From Paenibacillus dauci (lineage in GTDB: Bacteria > Bacillota > Bacilli > Paenibacillales > Paenibacillaceae), in the NCBI RefSeq assembly GCF_000971985.1, contig NZ_LAQQ01000005.1, positions 496,001 through 560,000 of the forward strand: a DNA stretch of 64,000 nt, written 5' to 3'. A program made the translations under genes and the position numbers. A model generated the notes under the pieces. The model saw only the letters and a list, made by a program, of their open reading frames with translations, was not told the origin of the DNA and searched no databases. Below, one piece after another: positions 56,139-64,000 of the stretch; position 1 is the stretch's first letter, and each line of letters begins with the position of its first letter.

Positions 56139-56738
56139 ATGATGAATAAAAAGCAGGCCCAGAGTGAATTGACCCGCAAAAAAATAAGTGAAGCGGCCCG
56201 AGGCCTGTTCGTGCAAAAGGGATACAAGGCAACTTCCATTGAAGATATTGTTGCCGCTACAGGCAGCAGTAAAGGCAACATTTATTATCATTTCAAAAGC
56301 AAGGAAGGGCTTTTTCTCTACCTATTAAATGAATGGGATCGTGACTGGCTCGATAAATGGCAGGAAAAACAATCTTCCTATGCTACGGTTACCGATAAAC
56401 TATTCGGGTTGGCCGAGCAGATTATACAGGAAGAATTGAATCATCCGCTCACCCGTGCAGCCGACGAGTTCTTCAGTAATGATGAGCAAAAAAGTGAAGT
56501 GGAAGAAAGAATGAGCAGTATGATGACAGAGCATCTGCAGTTTAACCAGCGGCTGATTCAGGAAGGCATTGATACCGGCGAATTCGCTGCAGGCGATGTA
56601 AAAGAAAAAGCAATGGTGCTCGAAAGTATTCTGGTAGGTCTCAGTCAGATGTCCCGCAATGCTTCGATCGAAACCATGCTGACCAGCTATCAATTTGCTA
56701 TCCGGACATTTTTGCATGGTATTGCCCAAAAGGTATAA
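56139..56738 (+). CDS. TetR-family transcriptional regulator
   Basis: The N-terminal DNA-binding domain has KKISEAARGLFVQKGYKATS and IEDIVAATGSSKGNIYYHFK, a canonical TetR helix-turn-helix. The C-terminal ligand domain is of the TetR_C type, with helices such as LAEQIIQEELNHPLTRAADE. The start has GAGGTGGT upstream. It is 199 residues. It lies upstream of an MFS exporter on the same strand, and a second copy of its operator precedes that gene. It may act as a repressor of drug efflux. Confidence 0.93.
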   Translation: MMNKKQAQSELTRKKISEAARGLFVQKGYKATSIEDIVAATGSSKGNIYYHFKSKEGLFLYLLNEWDRDWLDKWQEKQSSYATVTDKLFGLAEQIIQEELNHPLTRAADEFFSNDEQKSEVEERMSSMMTEHLQFNQRLIQEGIDTGEFAAGDVKEKAMVLESILVGLSQMSRNASIETMLTSYQFAIRTFLHGIAQKV

Positions 56739-56783
56739 CAGATATTCAACACCTGATTTCGTGAGTTTAATCGTTATCTATAA

Positions 56784-56805
56784 ATACAGACCGAATGTTC
56801 AGTAT
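56784..56805. promoter_or_regulatory. Operator 2 of the TetR-family regulator, before the MFS gene
   Basis: This 22-bp site is the same length as operator 1 and differs at five positions; its right arm GTTCAGTAT is identical and the left arm is degenerate (ATACAGACC). It follows a possible -10 TATAAA at 56779-56784 and precedes the MFS start by 34 bases. Confidence 0.7.
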
Positions 56806-56839
56806 ATGAAAATTAATACATGGTATTGTGGAGGATATA

Positions 56840-58057
56840 ATGGCACTCTTATTTCGTAACCGGGCAGCTCTTCTGCTGCTCATGTTTAATATTTTTCTTG
56901 TGTTTACCGGGATTGGGCTGGTTATTCCGATCATGCCCACCTACATGAACGAACTGCATATCGGAGGCAGTATACTGGGCTTGATGGTTGCGGCATTCTC
57001 AATTAGCCAGCTGATCTTCTCTCCTTTTACCGGTCGTCTCTCTGACCGGGTCGGCCGCAAGAAGCTGATTATTGCCGGGATGGTGATATTCGCTATCTCG
57101 GAATGGCTGTTTGCTATTGCGAATGCGCCAGGTCTGCTGTTTGTATCACGGATGATCGGCGGGCTAGGGGCGGCACTCATTATGCCATCCGTTATGGCAT
57201 ACGCTGCTGATATTACGTCCAATGAAGAACGTGGTGCGGGGATGGGATTTATCAATGCCGCGATTACAACCGGCTTTATTATTGGACCGGGAATTGGCGG
57301 ACTGCTAGCTGAATATGGTATACGTGTACCTTTTTATGCAGCCGCTATTGCCGGATTGATCGCTGCTGTAGCAACACTCATTTTGCTGCCGGAATCATTG
57401 AGTCCGGAGCGCCGTGCTCAACTGACCAGCGCGCAAAATGCGGGCCCTCAGACCAGCCTGATTCGTCAATTGATGGAATCATATCGCAAACCCTATTTTC
57501 TGAGTCTGGTTATCGTATTCGTCGCTTCATTCGGACTGGCGAATTACGAGACGGTCTTCTCACTGTTTGTGGATCACAAATTCGGCTTCACCGCGCGTGA
57601 TATTGCGATTATTATTACATTTGGTTCTATCGCCGGTGCTGTCGTACAGGCGACCATATTTGGCTGGATGATCAACCGGTTCGGTGGACAGCGTCTGATC
57701 GTAATTTGTCTGATCGCTTCAGCAATATTTATCTCGCTTACGCTGCTCGTACACACGTATTTCCTGATTTTTGTTGTTACATTTGCGGTATTTCTGGCCA
57801 TGGATATTCTGCGTCCGGCTATCGGTACACAGCTGTCGCAGAATGCAGGGGATGAACAGGGCTATATTGCGGGACTGAACTCGGCCTATACAAGCCTCGG
57901 GAATATTGCTGGTCCTGTTGTAGCAGGCGCACTGTTCGATCTGGATATTAACTATCCTTATGTCCTGGCTGCCGTTGTATTGTGTGTCTGCTTCCTGCTC
58001 GCTCTGCGGGTCAAACCACCTAGATGGAATCAGCAGACAGACAGCACACAGTCCTAA
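56840..58057 (+). CDS. MFS multidrug-type efflux transporter
   Basis: The 405-residue protein has about 12 transmembrane segments. Motif A between TM2 and TM3 is GRLSDRVGRKKL (~65-76) and the antiporter motif C appears as GFIIGPGIGGLLA. It resembles drug/proton antiporters of the TetA/NorA group. The start is the ATG at 56840 with TGGAGGATATA; an in-frame GTG at 56828 lies within that site. It follows the tetR gene and carries the second operator. Substrate is not predictable. Confidence 0.92.
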   Translation: MALLFRNRAALLLLMFNIFLVFTGIGLVIPIMPTYMNELHIGGSILGLMVAAFSISQLIFSPFTGRLSDRVGRKKLIIAGMVIFAISEWLFAIANAPGLLFVSRMIGGLGAALIMPSVMAYAADITSNEERGAGMGFINAAITTGFIIGPGIGGLLAEYGIRVPFYAAAIAGLIAAVATLILLPESLSPERRAQLTSAQNAGPQTSLIRQLMESYRKPYFLSLVIVFVASFGLANYETVFSLFVDHKFGFTARDIAIIITFGSIAGAVVQATIFGWMINRFGGQRLIVICLIASAIFISLTLLVHTYFLIFVVTFAVFLAMDILRPAIGTQLSQNAGDEQGYIAGLNSAYTSLGNIAGPVVAGALFDLDINYPYVLAAVVLCVCFLLALRVKPPRWNQQTDSTQS

Positions 58058-58157
58058 TGTTCAGAAATACGCGATACACTGGAGCTGAAATATATAGAGC
58101 TGCTGATGGATATTTATCCTCAAGCAGTGTGCATTTATCCAGCAGTTAAATTCAAAT

Positions 58158-58216
58158 AAAACACCTCCGGAAAAGTACTCTTCTCATAAAGAAGCTTACT
58201 TCAATGGAGGTGTTTT
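58158..58216 (+). terminator. Terminator of the MFS gene
   Basis: AAAACACCTCC (58158-58168) and GGAGGTGTTTT (58206-58216), with an inner hairpin, are followed by TTATTTTAC. Confidence 0.85.
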
Positions 58217-58236
58217 TATTTTACTTTGGATAGTTT

Positions 58237-58665
58237 TTAATTAACGATGAATTGCACTCTGGTTCCATTAGGATAATCTTCGAGCCTGTTCCCTACCCAC
58301 GAGCCTGCTCCGCGGTTATCCGAAGGGCTGATATAACGAATATCTGCACCCGTACCACCTTCCAGACACATTGCCATTGGCCATTCATCACGATCATAGC
58401 CGGATTTGGTAGGTACGCCTCGCAATGAATCTTCACGACGATCTTTTGCACCTGCACGATCAATTGTACACACAGCCGAATGACCTTCTGCAATTGCATC
58501 GCGGATATGGTCTGCCGTTTCAGGATAACGATCAGAAGGAAAATTCAGCGTATAATCGTAAGCTGCTGCTGCATACACCTTATGTACTTTTGCTTCGCTC
58601 TGAAGCAGTACTGGCAATGTCATCATCATTACCAGCATTGTGACTGTTATCCATAGTTTTTTCAT
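58237..58665 (-). CDS. nucB: Secreted NucB-type deoxyribonuclease
   Basis: NucA/NucB DNases cut extracellular DNA. The 142-residue product has a signal peptide ([20 protein letters not shown] with a site near YAAAA). The signature [20 protein letters not shown] holds the catalytic Asp91, Glu94 and a cysteine. The start MKKLW (58665) has only a weak site. It is monocistronic and preceded by a 350-base leader region with a terminator-like hairpin. Confidence 0.9.
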   Translation of the reverse strand: MKKLWITVTMLVMMMTLPVLLQSEAKVHKVYAAAAYDYTLNFPSDRYPETADHIRDAIAEGHSAVCTIDRAGAKDRREDSLRGVPTKSGYDRDEWPMAMCLEGGTGADIRYISPSDNRGAGSWVGNRLEDYPNGTRVQFIVN

Positions 58666-58794
58666 CCCATCATCTCGCTTCCATTTTATTGGTAAAAATA
58701 AAATCGAGATTAGTTTAAAATATTTCATTTCAATTTTAAACCATTATATGTAAATTCATTCCGTTATTTATGTAAATAAGATCATAAAAAAATA

Positions 58795-58816
58795 ACCCTA
58801 TCTCGGAAGACAGGGT
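58795..58816 (-). terminator. Terminator-like hairpin in the nucB upstream region
   Basis: ACCCTATCT (58795-58803) and AGACAGGGT (58808-58816) form a stem with one G-T pair, and on the minus strand TTATTTTTTTATG follows. No gene ends here on this strand; it lies 130 bases upstream of nucB, so it may attenuate a leader transcript. Confidence 0.55.
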
Positions 58817-58950
58817 CTACGTAAAATCTATTTTTCAAAAGGGGTATGTATATATCTTAACCAGCACACCTGAAAATAACCTTATATTCACCTAAAGGAT
58901 CAATTAAAATTGATGATTATCCAAAACAAGATCTGATTTAGTAATAGTAT

Positions 58951-58978
58951 TAATTATTGTATAGTCATGTGCCGATAA
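58951..58978 (+). promoter_or_regulatory. Candidate sigma-D promoter of yjfB
   Basis: GCCGATAA (58971-58978) is the near-perfect sigma-D (FliA-type) -10 element; TAAT at 58951-58954, 16 bases before it, is a 3-of-4 match to the -35 TAAA. The start codon is 43 bases downstream. Confidence 0.75.
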
Positions 58979-59020
58979 ACATCCTATGCCCTGTCCTAGG
59001 CAGGAAAGGAGGAAGCATCC

Positions 59021-59197
59021 ATGGATATCCCTGCTTTGTCAATGGCAATGAGTCAGGCTTCTGTCGCTCAGGCTGCCGGAATCCAGGTTATGTCTTTGTC
59101 AAAAGATATGATGGAACAGCAAGGTCAACAAATGGCTCAAATGCTCCAGCAAGCTCCGCATCCGAATCTGGGTAAAAGTCTGGACATACGTGCATAA
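59021..59197 (+). CDS. yjfB: YjfB-family putative motility protein
   Basis: The 58-residue product starts MDIPALSMAMSQASVAQAAG and continues IQVMSLSKDMMEQQGQQMAQ, the YjfB family pattern, ending LDIRA. The start has AAAGGAGGAAGCATCC upstream. A near-perfect sigma-D promoter precedes it, agreeing with the motility annotation of the family; its action is not known. It is short and lies alone between nucB and an SMI1 gene. Confidence 0.88.
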   Translation: MDIPALSMAMSQASVAQAAGIQVMSLSKDMMEQQGQQMAQMLQQAPHPNLGKSLDIRA

Positions 59198-59270
59198 TAA
59201 CCTGTCTGCGGATAGCGTTACAGATGCCTGTGTTCTGCATGCAGTACATGTATGAATCCGAATTTGGGAA

Positions 59271-59316
59271 CAGCACAAAATGCCCCAAGAAATACATACT
59301 GGGGGATTTTGTGCTG
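59271..59316. terminator. Hairpin downstream of yjfB
   Basis: CAGCACAAAATGCCCC (59271-59286) pairs with the GGGG-ATTTTGTGCTG arm (59301-59316). No T-run follows on plus, so it is a stem-loop that may still serve as 3' end of yjfB mRNA. Confidence 0.55.
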
Positions 59317-59444
59317 CCTCTAACTTGCTGTATATGAATGACTATATACGCTGCATTGCATTATACTATTTTAAAAATATCCGTATAAACCCTTTATGTC
59401 AGACAATTCTGCACCCGTACTGAAGCATTCACAAATTCAGTGTC

Positions 59445-59987
59445 TTAATAAACAGCCCACTCCCAGAACTCCAGTGTCTCTGATCCGGTTGCCTGTACTA
59501 ATTGTTCAGGAGATACCGATTCCAGATAAGCGGTTCCCAAACCCTGAATCAACAGCACAAAATGATTGGCAGCACGCTGCCATTCTCCATCGGCTGTCTC
59601 GCTGGTCATCGCATACACTTCGCTCGTCTGTAGATCCAGTAGCAATGTATACGGATCAGATTGAGCAATGCAGATCAGTGCTGCCGGACGCGCTAAACCA
59701 CTCCACCAACGATCAAATCCGGTCGTTGTGTTAATATGCAGAATCCATTCTACATAATCGTTCTCTGTACCAAAAGTAACATTACACAACCCAAAATGAT
59801 CCAGATCATACCTACAGATAAAATCTGCAAAATCGGCAGGCAGATTCATACCAAGTTGTTGTTCCAGGCGCCGAACTTGCGCAGTGATATCTTGTTTGCG
59901 TTCAATGAGCCGCAGACCATCAACGATATCCTGTAGAGGAATAAACTTGTCGTCCAGTTTTTGCTTGATTTCGGTTATGCTCAGCAT
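59445..59987 (-). CDS. SMI1/KNR4-family protein
   Basis: SMI1/KNR4 proteins are common immunity or scaffold modules. The family helix-loop pattern is seen in VRRLEQQLGMNLPADFADFI and WILHINTTTGFDRWWSG, with a C-terminal VYAMTSETADGEWQRAANHF. The ATG has TGGAGGTCCC upstream. It has 180 residues. No toxin gene is seen next to it. It lies just downstream of the flavoprotein gene on the same strand. Confidence 0.75.
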   Translation of the reverse strand: MLSITEIKQKLDDKFIPLQDIVDGLRLIERKQDITAQVRRLEQQLGMNLPADFADFICRYDLDHFGLCNVTFGTENDYVEWILHINTTTGFDRWWSGLARPAALICIAQSDPYTLLLDLQTSEVYAMTSETADGEWQRAANHFVLLIQGLGTAYLESVSPEQLVQATGSETLEFWEWAVY

Positions 59988-60029
59988 GGGACCTCCATTA
60001 ACAAAGTGTACTCATCAAAACTACTGACA

Positions 60030-61211
60030 TTATGATAGCTCATCCAGTGCTGTACGTGCCAATGTCTGCAGCACCGCATCCTCCATCGGCGGATTATGAA
60101 GACCAGCGCGTACATCACGGTACAATCGCTCCAGCGGCAGATTTTTTGACAAAGCTGCTCCGCCCACAATTTTCATCGCTTTGTCCACTACTTCATTTGC
60201 CAGATGCACAGCATTGTACTTGACCATCCCAAAATCGGGCCGCATGTGCTTGCGCTGCTCGGGTTCACGATCCCAGCGGTCTGCCACATCGTACATTAGT
60301 GTTCGCGCGAGTCGCAGTTCGCTCTCCATTTGTCCGATCCATTGACGAATATGCGGCAGTGTAGCAATGGGCTCATTCAGACTATTAGGGGTGTAATGGG
60401 CCGCAAATTCCAGTGCAAAATCACGAGCTGCATAAGCAATACCAAGATAGCAGGCCGGAATATGCAGCAGCCATCCATCCCCATCATCCCGTTCCGATTT
60501 GGAGGTCCCAGGAAGATGGATTGACAGCACCTGACGATCCGGTACAAATACCTGATCCAGAATCACATCATGACTGCCGGTTGCTCTCATTCCCATTGTA
60601 TTCCATGTCTCCTCAATGGTAACTCCCTCACGTGAACGTACCAGGAAATCGCCGATTTCCGGCTGATTTTCAATACCTGCGCTGACAATAAAATCAGTCA
60701 GCATAGGGCTCAAAGTACTGTAGGTTTTCCGTCCGCTTAGCAGCCAGCCTCCCTCTGCACGTACAGCTGTTGTCTGCGGACGACCGCCCCGTGTCGGACT
60801 CCCCGTACCCCGTTCACTGGCAAATTTATTAATCATATTGCCGTGAGCAACCACATCCCGGCAAAATTCGGAAAAGGTCGGCTCCGGCCAACCGTCCGAC
60901 TCACGGAAATGAAGCATCATACCGCCATGCCAGCCAGCACTAAGTGCAGTAGATCCGTCTCCTCTGGCAATCCGCTCCTGTACAAGCAGCCACTCATACA
61001 GTCCCAACTCTTCTCCGCCATATTTCTTGGCGACTGTCAATTTGGCATAACCAGCATCTTTTAATTCCTGGAAATTCTCAAAAGGAAATGAACCTTCCTC
61101 ATCATGTTTGGCTGCACGCTTAGCAAATTGTACAGCCAGACGATCCGCCCAAGCTGCCAATTGTGCTTCTTTTTCATTACGGATAAATAGATCGATTCGT
61201 TTATTGGTCAT
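60030..61211 (-). CDS. Acyl-CoA-dehydrogenase-family flavoprotein
   Basis: The protein has the three-domain acyl-CoA dehydrogenase fold: N-terminal helices, a beta domain with INKFASERGTGSPTRGGRPQ and GWLLSGRKTYSTLSPMLTD FIVSAGI, and a C-terminal helical domain with NAVHLANEVVDKAMKIVGG. The sequence resembles the YdbM or FMN-dependent monooxygenase subgroup more than true beta-oxidation enzymes. The start MTNKRIDLF (61211) has AGGAAGG upstream. It has 393 residues. Substrate unknown. Confidence 0.88.
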   Translation of the reverse strand: MTNKRIDLFIRNEKEAQLAAWADRLAVQFAKRAAKHDEEGSFPFENFQELKDAGYAKLTVAKKYGGEELGLYEWLLVQERIARGDGSTALSAGWHGGMMLHFRESDGWPEPTFSEFCRDVVAHGNMINKFASERGTGSPTRGGRPQTTAVRAEGGWLLSGRKTYSTLSPMLTDFIVSAGIENQPEIGDFLVRSREGVTIEETWNTMGMRATGSHDVILDQVFVPDRQVLSIHLPGTSKSERDDGDGWLLHIPACYLGIAYAARDFALEFAAHYTPNSLNEPIATLPHIRQWIGQMESELRLARTLMYDVADRWDREPEQRKHMRPDFGMVKYNAVHLANEVVDKAMKIVGGAALSKNLPLERLYRDVRAGLHNPPMEDAVLQTLARTALDELS

Positions 61212-61381
61212 CTTTTTCATCCTTCCTATCCCACTTCAGACTGTTATCTATGCTCATCATATACCGTTCTTTTCTTCAATCCTATCTAATTTTATAATAA
61301 AATAGATGGGATTAGTCGGATAAAAAGTAACAGAATATTGTCATATTACAGTCTTCTTTTATCCATTATTGTATCTCCTAA

Positions 61382-61792
61382 TCAAGACTGCAAATAAATC
61401 AGAAAATCATCAAAGGAATCAATAACAAAAGCCAGTTCCTGTAGATCCATTAACCATATATAGATCCGCCCATAATCCGTCGACGGTTTGAGTGATAATA
61501 AAAAACAGTTTCCACCCTGGTCATAGGCAAATGGAAATAAAAGTTCCAGCTCGGCAAAGGACTCCAGCAAATCTGCATAAAGCTTCTCAGCCGGCAACTC
61601 ACCATATCGAATCGAATCAAACCCGCCTACAATTAATGCATTTCCTTCCCCATCTTCAGGCAGAAACCCACCATTATATTGTAAATAATACTGTTTAAAT
61701 GAGTCAGGCAGCGGACGGCCCAGCTGTTCTTCCAGATCCTGCAGATCTTGTGTCGTCAAAGACTGTTCGCAATCTTCCAATACCAGTTTCAT
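61382..61792 (-). CDS. SMI1/KNR4-family protein, second copy
   Basis: This 136-residue protein shares the SMI1 pattern (LEEQLGRPLPDSFKQYYLQY, then a Gly-rich turn NGGFLPEDGEGNAL). It is distinct in sequence from the copy at 59445. The start MKLVLED has GGAGGACCAAATC upstream. It lies on the far side of the flavoprotein gene. Possibly an immunity-type protein for a toxin not encoded here. Confidence 0.8.
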   Translation of the reverse strand: MKLVLEDCEQSLTTQDLQDLEEQLGRPLPDSFKQYYLQYNGGFLPEDGEGNALIVGGFDSIRYGELPAEKLYADLLESFAELELLFPFAYDQGGNCFLLSLKPSTDYGRIYIWLMDLQELAFVIDSFDDFLIYLQS

Positions 61793-61873
61793 GATTTGGT
61801 CCTCCACATGATTTCGATGTTATGATCTATATTATGCTACACAGCATAATATAGACAGATACATAAACAGAAA

Positions 61874-61903
61874 CCGCAGCATCCCGGTATACGGAATCTG
61901 CGG
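61874..61903 (-). terminator. Hairpin after the SMP-30 gene
   Basis: CCGCAG (61874-61879) and CTGCGG (61898-61903) with an imperfect inner stem are followed on the minus strand by TTTCTGTTTATG, about 70 bases beyond the lactonase gene. Confidence 0.6.
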
Positions 61904-61971
61904 CGCTGTTATACAATTATTACTCGTATCTGCAAAACTCGGATGCAGATAGGCGCTTCGTTCAAATTATA

Positions 61972-62868
61972 TCACGTAGTCGGCCAATTCACAGCTTTCC
62001 CCTGATTGAAGGCGTAGGCTGCTATGCCCTTCACTCCCGGACGAACCATGAATACGCCTCCTGCTGGAGAATCAGCTGCTTCATCATCTTCGCGCGCTGT
62101 TGTAATGTATAACTCATCCAGTTCGGCTCCGCCAAACGTGCAGGCAGTGACACATTTGGCCGGCACATGTACTTCACCAATGACCTGTCCTGTAGATGGA
62201 TCAATGCGCGTTACACGGCTGCCACCCCAGCGGGCGACCCATAGCATTCCCTCTACATCAATTGTCATTCCATCCGGATAACCATCGCTATCATCCAGTT
62301 CCGCTACTACACGTCCATTCTCTATCGATCCTTCTTCCAGATCATAGTCAAAAGCAGTAATCTGGCAGGTTGGCGTATCAATATAATATAGCGTACGATG
62401 ATCACTGCTCCATGCTAACCCGTTGGAGGTAGACACTTCACCGAGCAGCAGACGTACATGACCTTCTGTATCCATGCTGTACAAGGCTCCCTGTTTCTCC
62501 TCTCCGTTCAGGCTCATTGTGCCTGCTAGAAAACGACCGGACGGATCACATTTGCCATCATTAAAACGGTTGCCAGGACGCCCTTCCTCCGGATCATGAA
62601 TCAATGTCTTACTGCCATCAGACAGCTGAATCCGGTAAAAGCCACTGAACAGTGCACCAAGTACCTCAGTATCGGTATGCGGTACAACAGCACCGATATG
62701 TTCTTCTACATTCACCGTACGATCTTCTCCGGTAACCGGATTATAGATATGCAGCTGATAGCCTTCGATATCTACCCATAGCAAGTGCTGCTGCTCTGCA
62801 TCCCAGCTTGGGCCTTCGCCCAATTTGGCTCTGGCATCAATGATTAGTTCTGCCTTGTACTGCTCCAT
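61972..62868 (-). CDS. SMP-30/gluconolactonase-family protein
   Basis: The 298-residue beta-propeller has the family's metal-site blocks: KLGEGPSWDAEQQHLLWVDI (Glu), RFNDGKCDPSGRFLAGTM (Asn, Asp), and SDGYPDGMTIDVEGMLWVAR. These proteins hydrolyse sugar or other lactones. The start has TGGAGGAACAATC; the frame continues 73 codons upstream into the next gene and is not coding. It is the third gene of a cluster with an SGNH hydrolase and an esterase. Confidence 0.93.
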   Translation of the reverse strand: MEQYKAELIIDARAKLGEGPSWDAEQQHLLWVDIEGYQLHIYNPVTGEDRTVNVEEHIGAVVPHTDTEVLGALFSGFYRIQLSDGSKTLIHDPEEGRPGNRFNDGKCDPSGRFLAGTMSLNGEEKQGALYSMDTEGHVRLLLGEVSTSNGLAWSSDHRTLYYIDTPTCQITAFDYDLEEGSIENGRVVAELDDSDGYPDGMTIDVEGMLWVARWGGSRVTRIDPSTGQVIGEVHVPAKCVTACTFGGAELDELYITTAREDDEAADSPAGGVFMVRPGVKGIAAYAFNQGKAVNWPTT

Positions 62869-62893
62869 GATTGTTCCTCCATGTGGTATATTT

Positions 62894-63562
62894 TTAGGAC
62901 TGTATCGGAGAACGGCTCCAATCATATCCGATTCCCTGCAGGAATGCGCGTGCCAGCACCATATGTCCCTTTGTATTTGGATGAACATGATCCCAGCCAT
63001 GAGACAGACTGGCTGGATATATGTACTGACTGATATGATCAAACGCTGCCTGTGTATCCACAAATGAGGTCCCGTGTTCTTCAGCAATGCGTTTTACGAC
63101 TGCACCGTATACATCCATCGTTGCTCTCATCGGATCTTCGGGTGTCGTGCACATATAATAAGGCGTCATCAGAACGATGCCTTTTACTTTTGGCAGTGTC
63201 TGTTCAACCAACTTGCGGAGTGTCTGCTCATACTCTTCCAGATAGACATGAATATGAGGCTCGGTCGGATTGTCAAACTGACGCCAAACATCGTTGATTC
63301 CGATCATAATAGATACCCAGTCAGGTGTATGGGCAAACACATCCTGCTCCCAGCGTGATTCCAGATCCAGAACCGTATTACCGCTAATACCCGTATTCAG
63401 TACCCGGAGTGCATAGTCCGGATAAACCGCTTGCAAAAGTGCATCCACAAGCGACACATAACCGTCTCCAAGCGTACCATTCTGACCTACAGGACGTCCC
63501 CGGCCGCAATCGGTTACCGAATCGCCAATCATCAACAGGGTGCTGTTTTTATCCATTTTCAT
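62894..63562 (-). CDS. SGNH/GDSL-family hydrolase
   Basis: The SGNH blocks are present: block I MIGDSVTDCGRG with the catalytic serine, the Gly in NTGISGNTVLDLESRW, the Asn in IMIGINDVWRQF, and block V WDHVHPNTKGHMVLA with Asp and His. Likely an esterase or acetyl esterase on carbohydrates. The start MKMDKN has GAGGAG upstream; an alternative ATG lies three codons before. It has 222 residues and no signal peptide. Confidence 0.93.
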   Translation of the reverse strand: MKMDKNSTLLMIGDSVTDCGRGRPVGQNGTLGDGYVSLVDALLQAVYPDYALRVLNTGISGNTVLDLESRWEQDVFAHTPDWVSIMIGINDVWRQFDNPTEPHIHVYLEEYEQTLRKLVEQTLPKVKGIVLMTPYYMCTTPEDPMRATMDVYGAVVKRIAEEHGTSFVDTQAAFDHISQYIYPASLSHGWDHVHPNTKGHMVLARAFLQGIGYDWSRSPIQS

Positions 63563-63610
63563 CTCTGCCATCTCCTCTTTATCTATAATCTCTATCTATG
63601 AAGCGAATGA

Positions 63611-64000
63611 TTACCAGCCCTGACGGTGAAGCCAGGATATACAATCTCTGGTCCAGTTTCCCATAACCGGATGGTCCAGCGCAAGCCCTTGTCCATGGCC
63701 GCCGCTCTCATATACACGCAGTTCAAAAGGAACTCGATGTTCTTCAAGAGCCAGCGCCATACGTAGGCTGTTCTGTACCGGAACGGCATCATCATCAGCG
63801 GTATGCCAGATAAAGGCGGGCGGTGTCATAGCGGACACCTGCTTCTCTGCGCTGCTGCCGGTTACCAGCTCGATTGTTGCCTGATCACCCAGCAGAGATA
63901 AACGGGACCCTTCATGTCCAAAGCTGTCCATCGTAATAACCGGATAACAGAGTACCATCAGATCGGGTCGTGAGCTGATGTCACGTTTGAGGCCATTTAA
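63611..64000 (-). CDS. Alpha/beta-hydrolase esterase, 5' end outside window
   Basis: The frame is open to the right edge, so the N-terminus is missing. The visible part starts LNGLKRDISSRPDLMVLCYP and has HTADDDAVPVQNSLRMAL (acid residue) and YESGGHGQGLAL (catalytic His), as in the carbohydrate acetyl esterases of the BD-FAE type. The nucleophile serine would lie upstream outside the window. It ends 40 bases before the SGNH hydrolase gene. Confidence 0.85.
   Translation of the reverse strand, partial: LNGLKRDISSRPDLMVLCYPVITMDSFGHEGSRLSLLGDQATIELVTGSSAEKQVSAMTPPAFIWHTADDDAVPVQNSLRMALALEEHRVPFELRVYESGGHGQGLALDHPVMGNWTRDCISWLHRQGW

Larger units (their letters stand above)
58666..59020. other. 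Gene-free divergent interval between nucB and yjfB
   Basis: The interval holds a terminator-like minus-strand hairpin (58795-58816) and a sigma-D-like promoter for yjfB on plus (58951-58978). I see no coding frame. Confidence 0.65.

Noticed and set aside
58957-59175. 72-codon plus-strand frame over yjfB
   Set aside because: The frame starting at 59021 gives a recognisable YjfB protein with a strong ribosome site; the longer frame does not.
1-64000. CRISPR arrays, rRNA or tRNA genes, insertion sequences and prophage genes
   Set aside because: I saw no regularly spaced repeats, cloverleaf-like sequences, transposase or phage structural motifs. This was by reading, not by a search.

Overview
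The window looks like a chromosomal segment of an endospore-forming Firmicute of the Paenibacillaceae, most likely a Paenibacillus relative. The evidence is the conserved gene order (flagellar operon next to hslVU-trmFO-topA-dprA-sucDC; fapR-plsX-fabHDG-acpP-fabF-rnc-smc-ftsY-ffh-rpsP-khpA-rimM-trmD-rplS-lepB-rbgA-rnhB), strong GGAGG-type ribosome binding sites, sigma-A-like promoters, moderate G+C, and Gram-positive factors such as FapR, RbgA, SepM/YlbL and NucB. Species assignment is not possible by eye. Almost everything reads from the minus strand. Only ohr, a lipoprotein, a small orphan gene, tmcAL, a tetR/MFS pair and a small motility gene are on plus.

Layout. 1-10074: the first genes of the fla/che operon, in transcription order flgB, flgC, fliE, fliF, fliG, fliH, fliI, fliJ, a MotE-like gene, fliK, flgD and a small flagellar operon gene cut by the window edge. 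10075-10939: an AT-rich, gene-free gap with several palindromes, at the place where Bacillus subtilis carries codY. 10940-20355: hslU, hslV, trmFO, topA, dprA and sucDC. 20645-24586: an accessory stretch with a divergent ohrR/ohr peroxide pair, a lipoprotein, a YuiH-type molybdopterin oxidoreductase followed by two tandem 51-residue paralogous microproteins, and an orphan gene. 24684-32129: yifB (with a large insertion), yraN, ylqH, ylqG, rnhB, rbgA, lepB. 32595-38123: the rplS-trmD-rimM-khpA-rpsP-ffh-ylxM translation/secretion cluster, with two unrecognised genes between rplS and trmD. A hemolysin III gene lies between ylxM and ftsY. 39214-55936: ftsY, smc, rnc, the complete FapR-controlled fatty acid/phospholipid operon, rpmF, yceD, tmcAL, sepM, coaD and rsmD. 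56100-64000: accessory genes: an apparently autoregulated tetR with an MFS exporter, nucB, yjfB behind a sigma-D-like promoter, two SMI1/KNR4 genes flanking an acyl-CoA-dehydrogenase-like flavoprotein, and an SMP-30 lactonase/SGNH hydrolase/esterase cluster cut by the right edge.

How it fits together. The flagellar block encodes basal body, C-ring, export ATPase and hook-length control. The ylqG-ylqH pair, far from that operon, looks like an orphan FliK-C/FlhB-C module. The fap/fab block carries a near-perfect FapR operator at its promoter, linking malonyl-CoA level to synthesis of fatty acids and the PlsX acyl-phosphate. The downstream rnc-smc-ftsY-ffh block couples it to core RNA processing, chromosome condensation and protein targeting. 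The most noteworthy items are the ylqG-ylqH pair, the tandem microproteins after yuiH, the sigma-D-linked yjfB gene, the TetR operators and the missing codY/codV genes.
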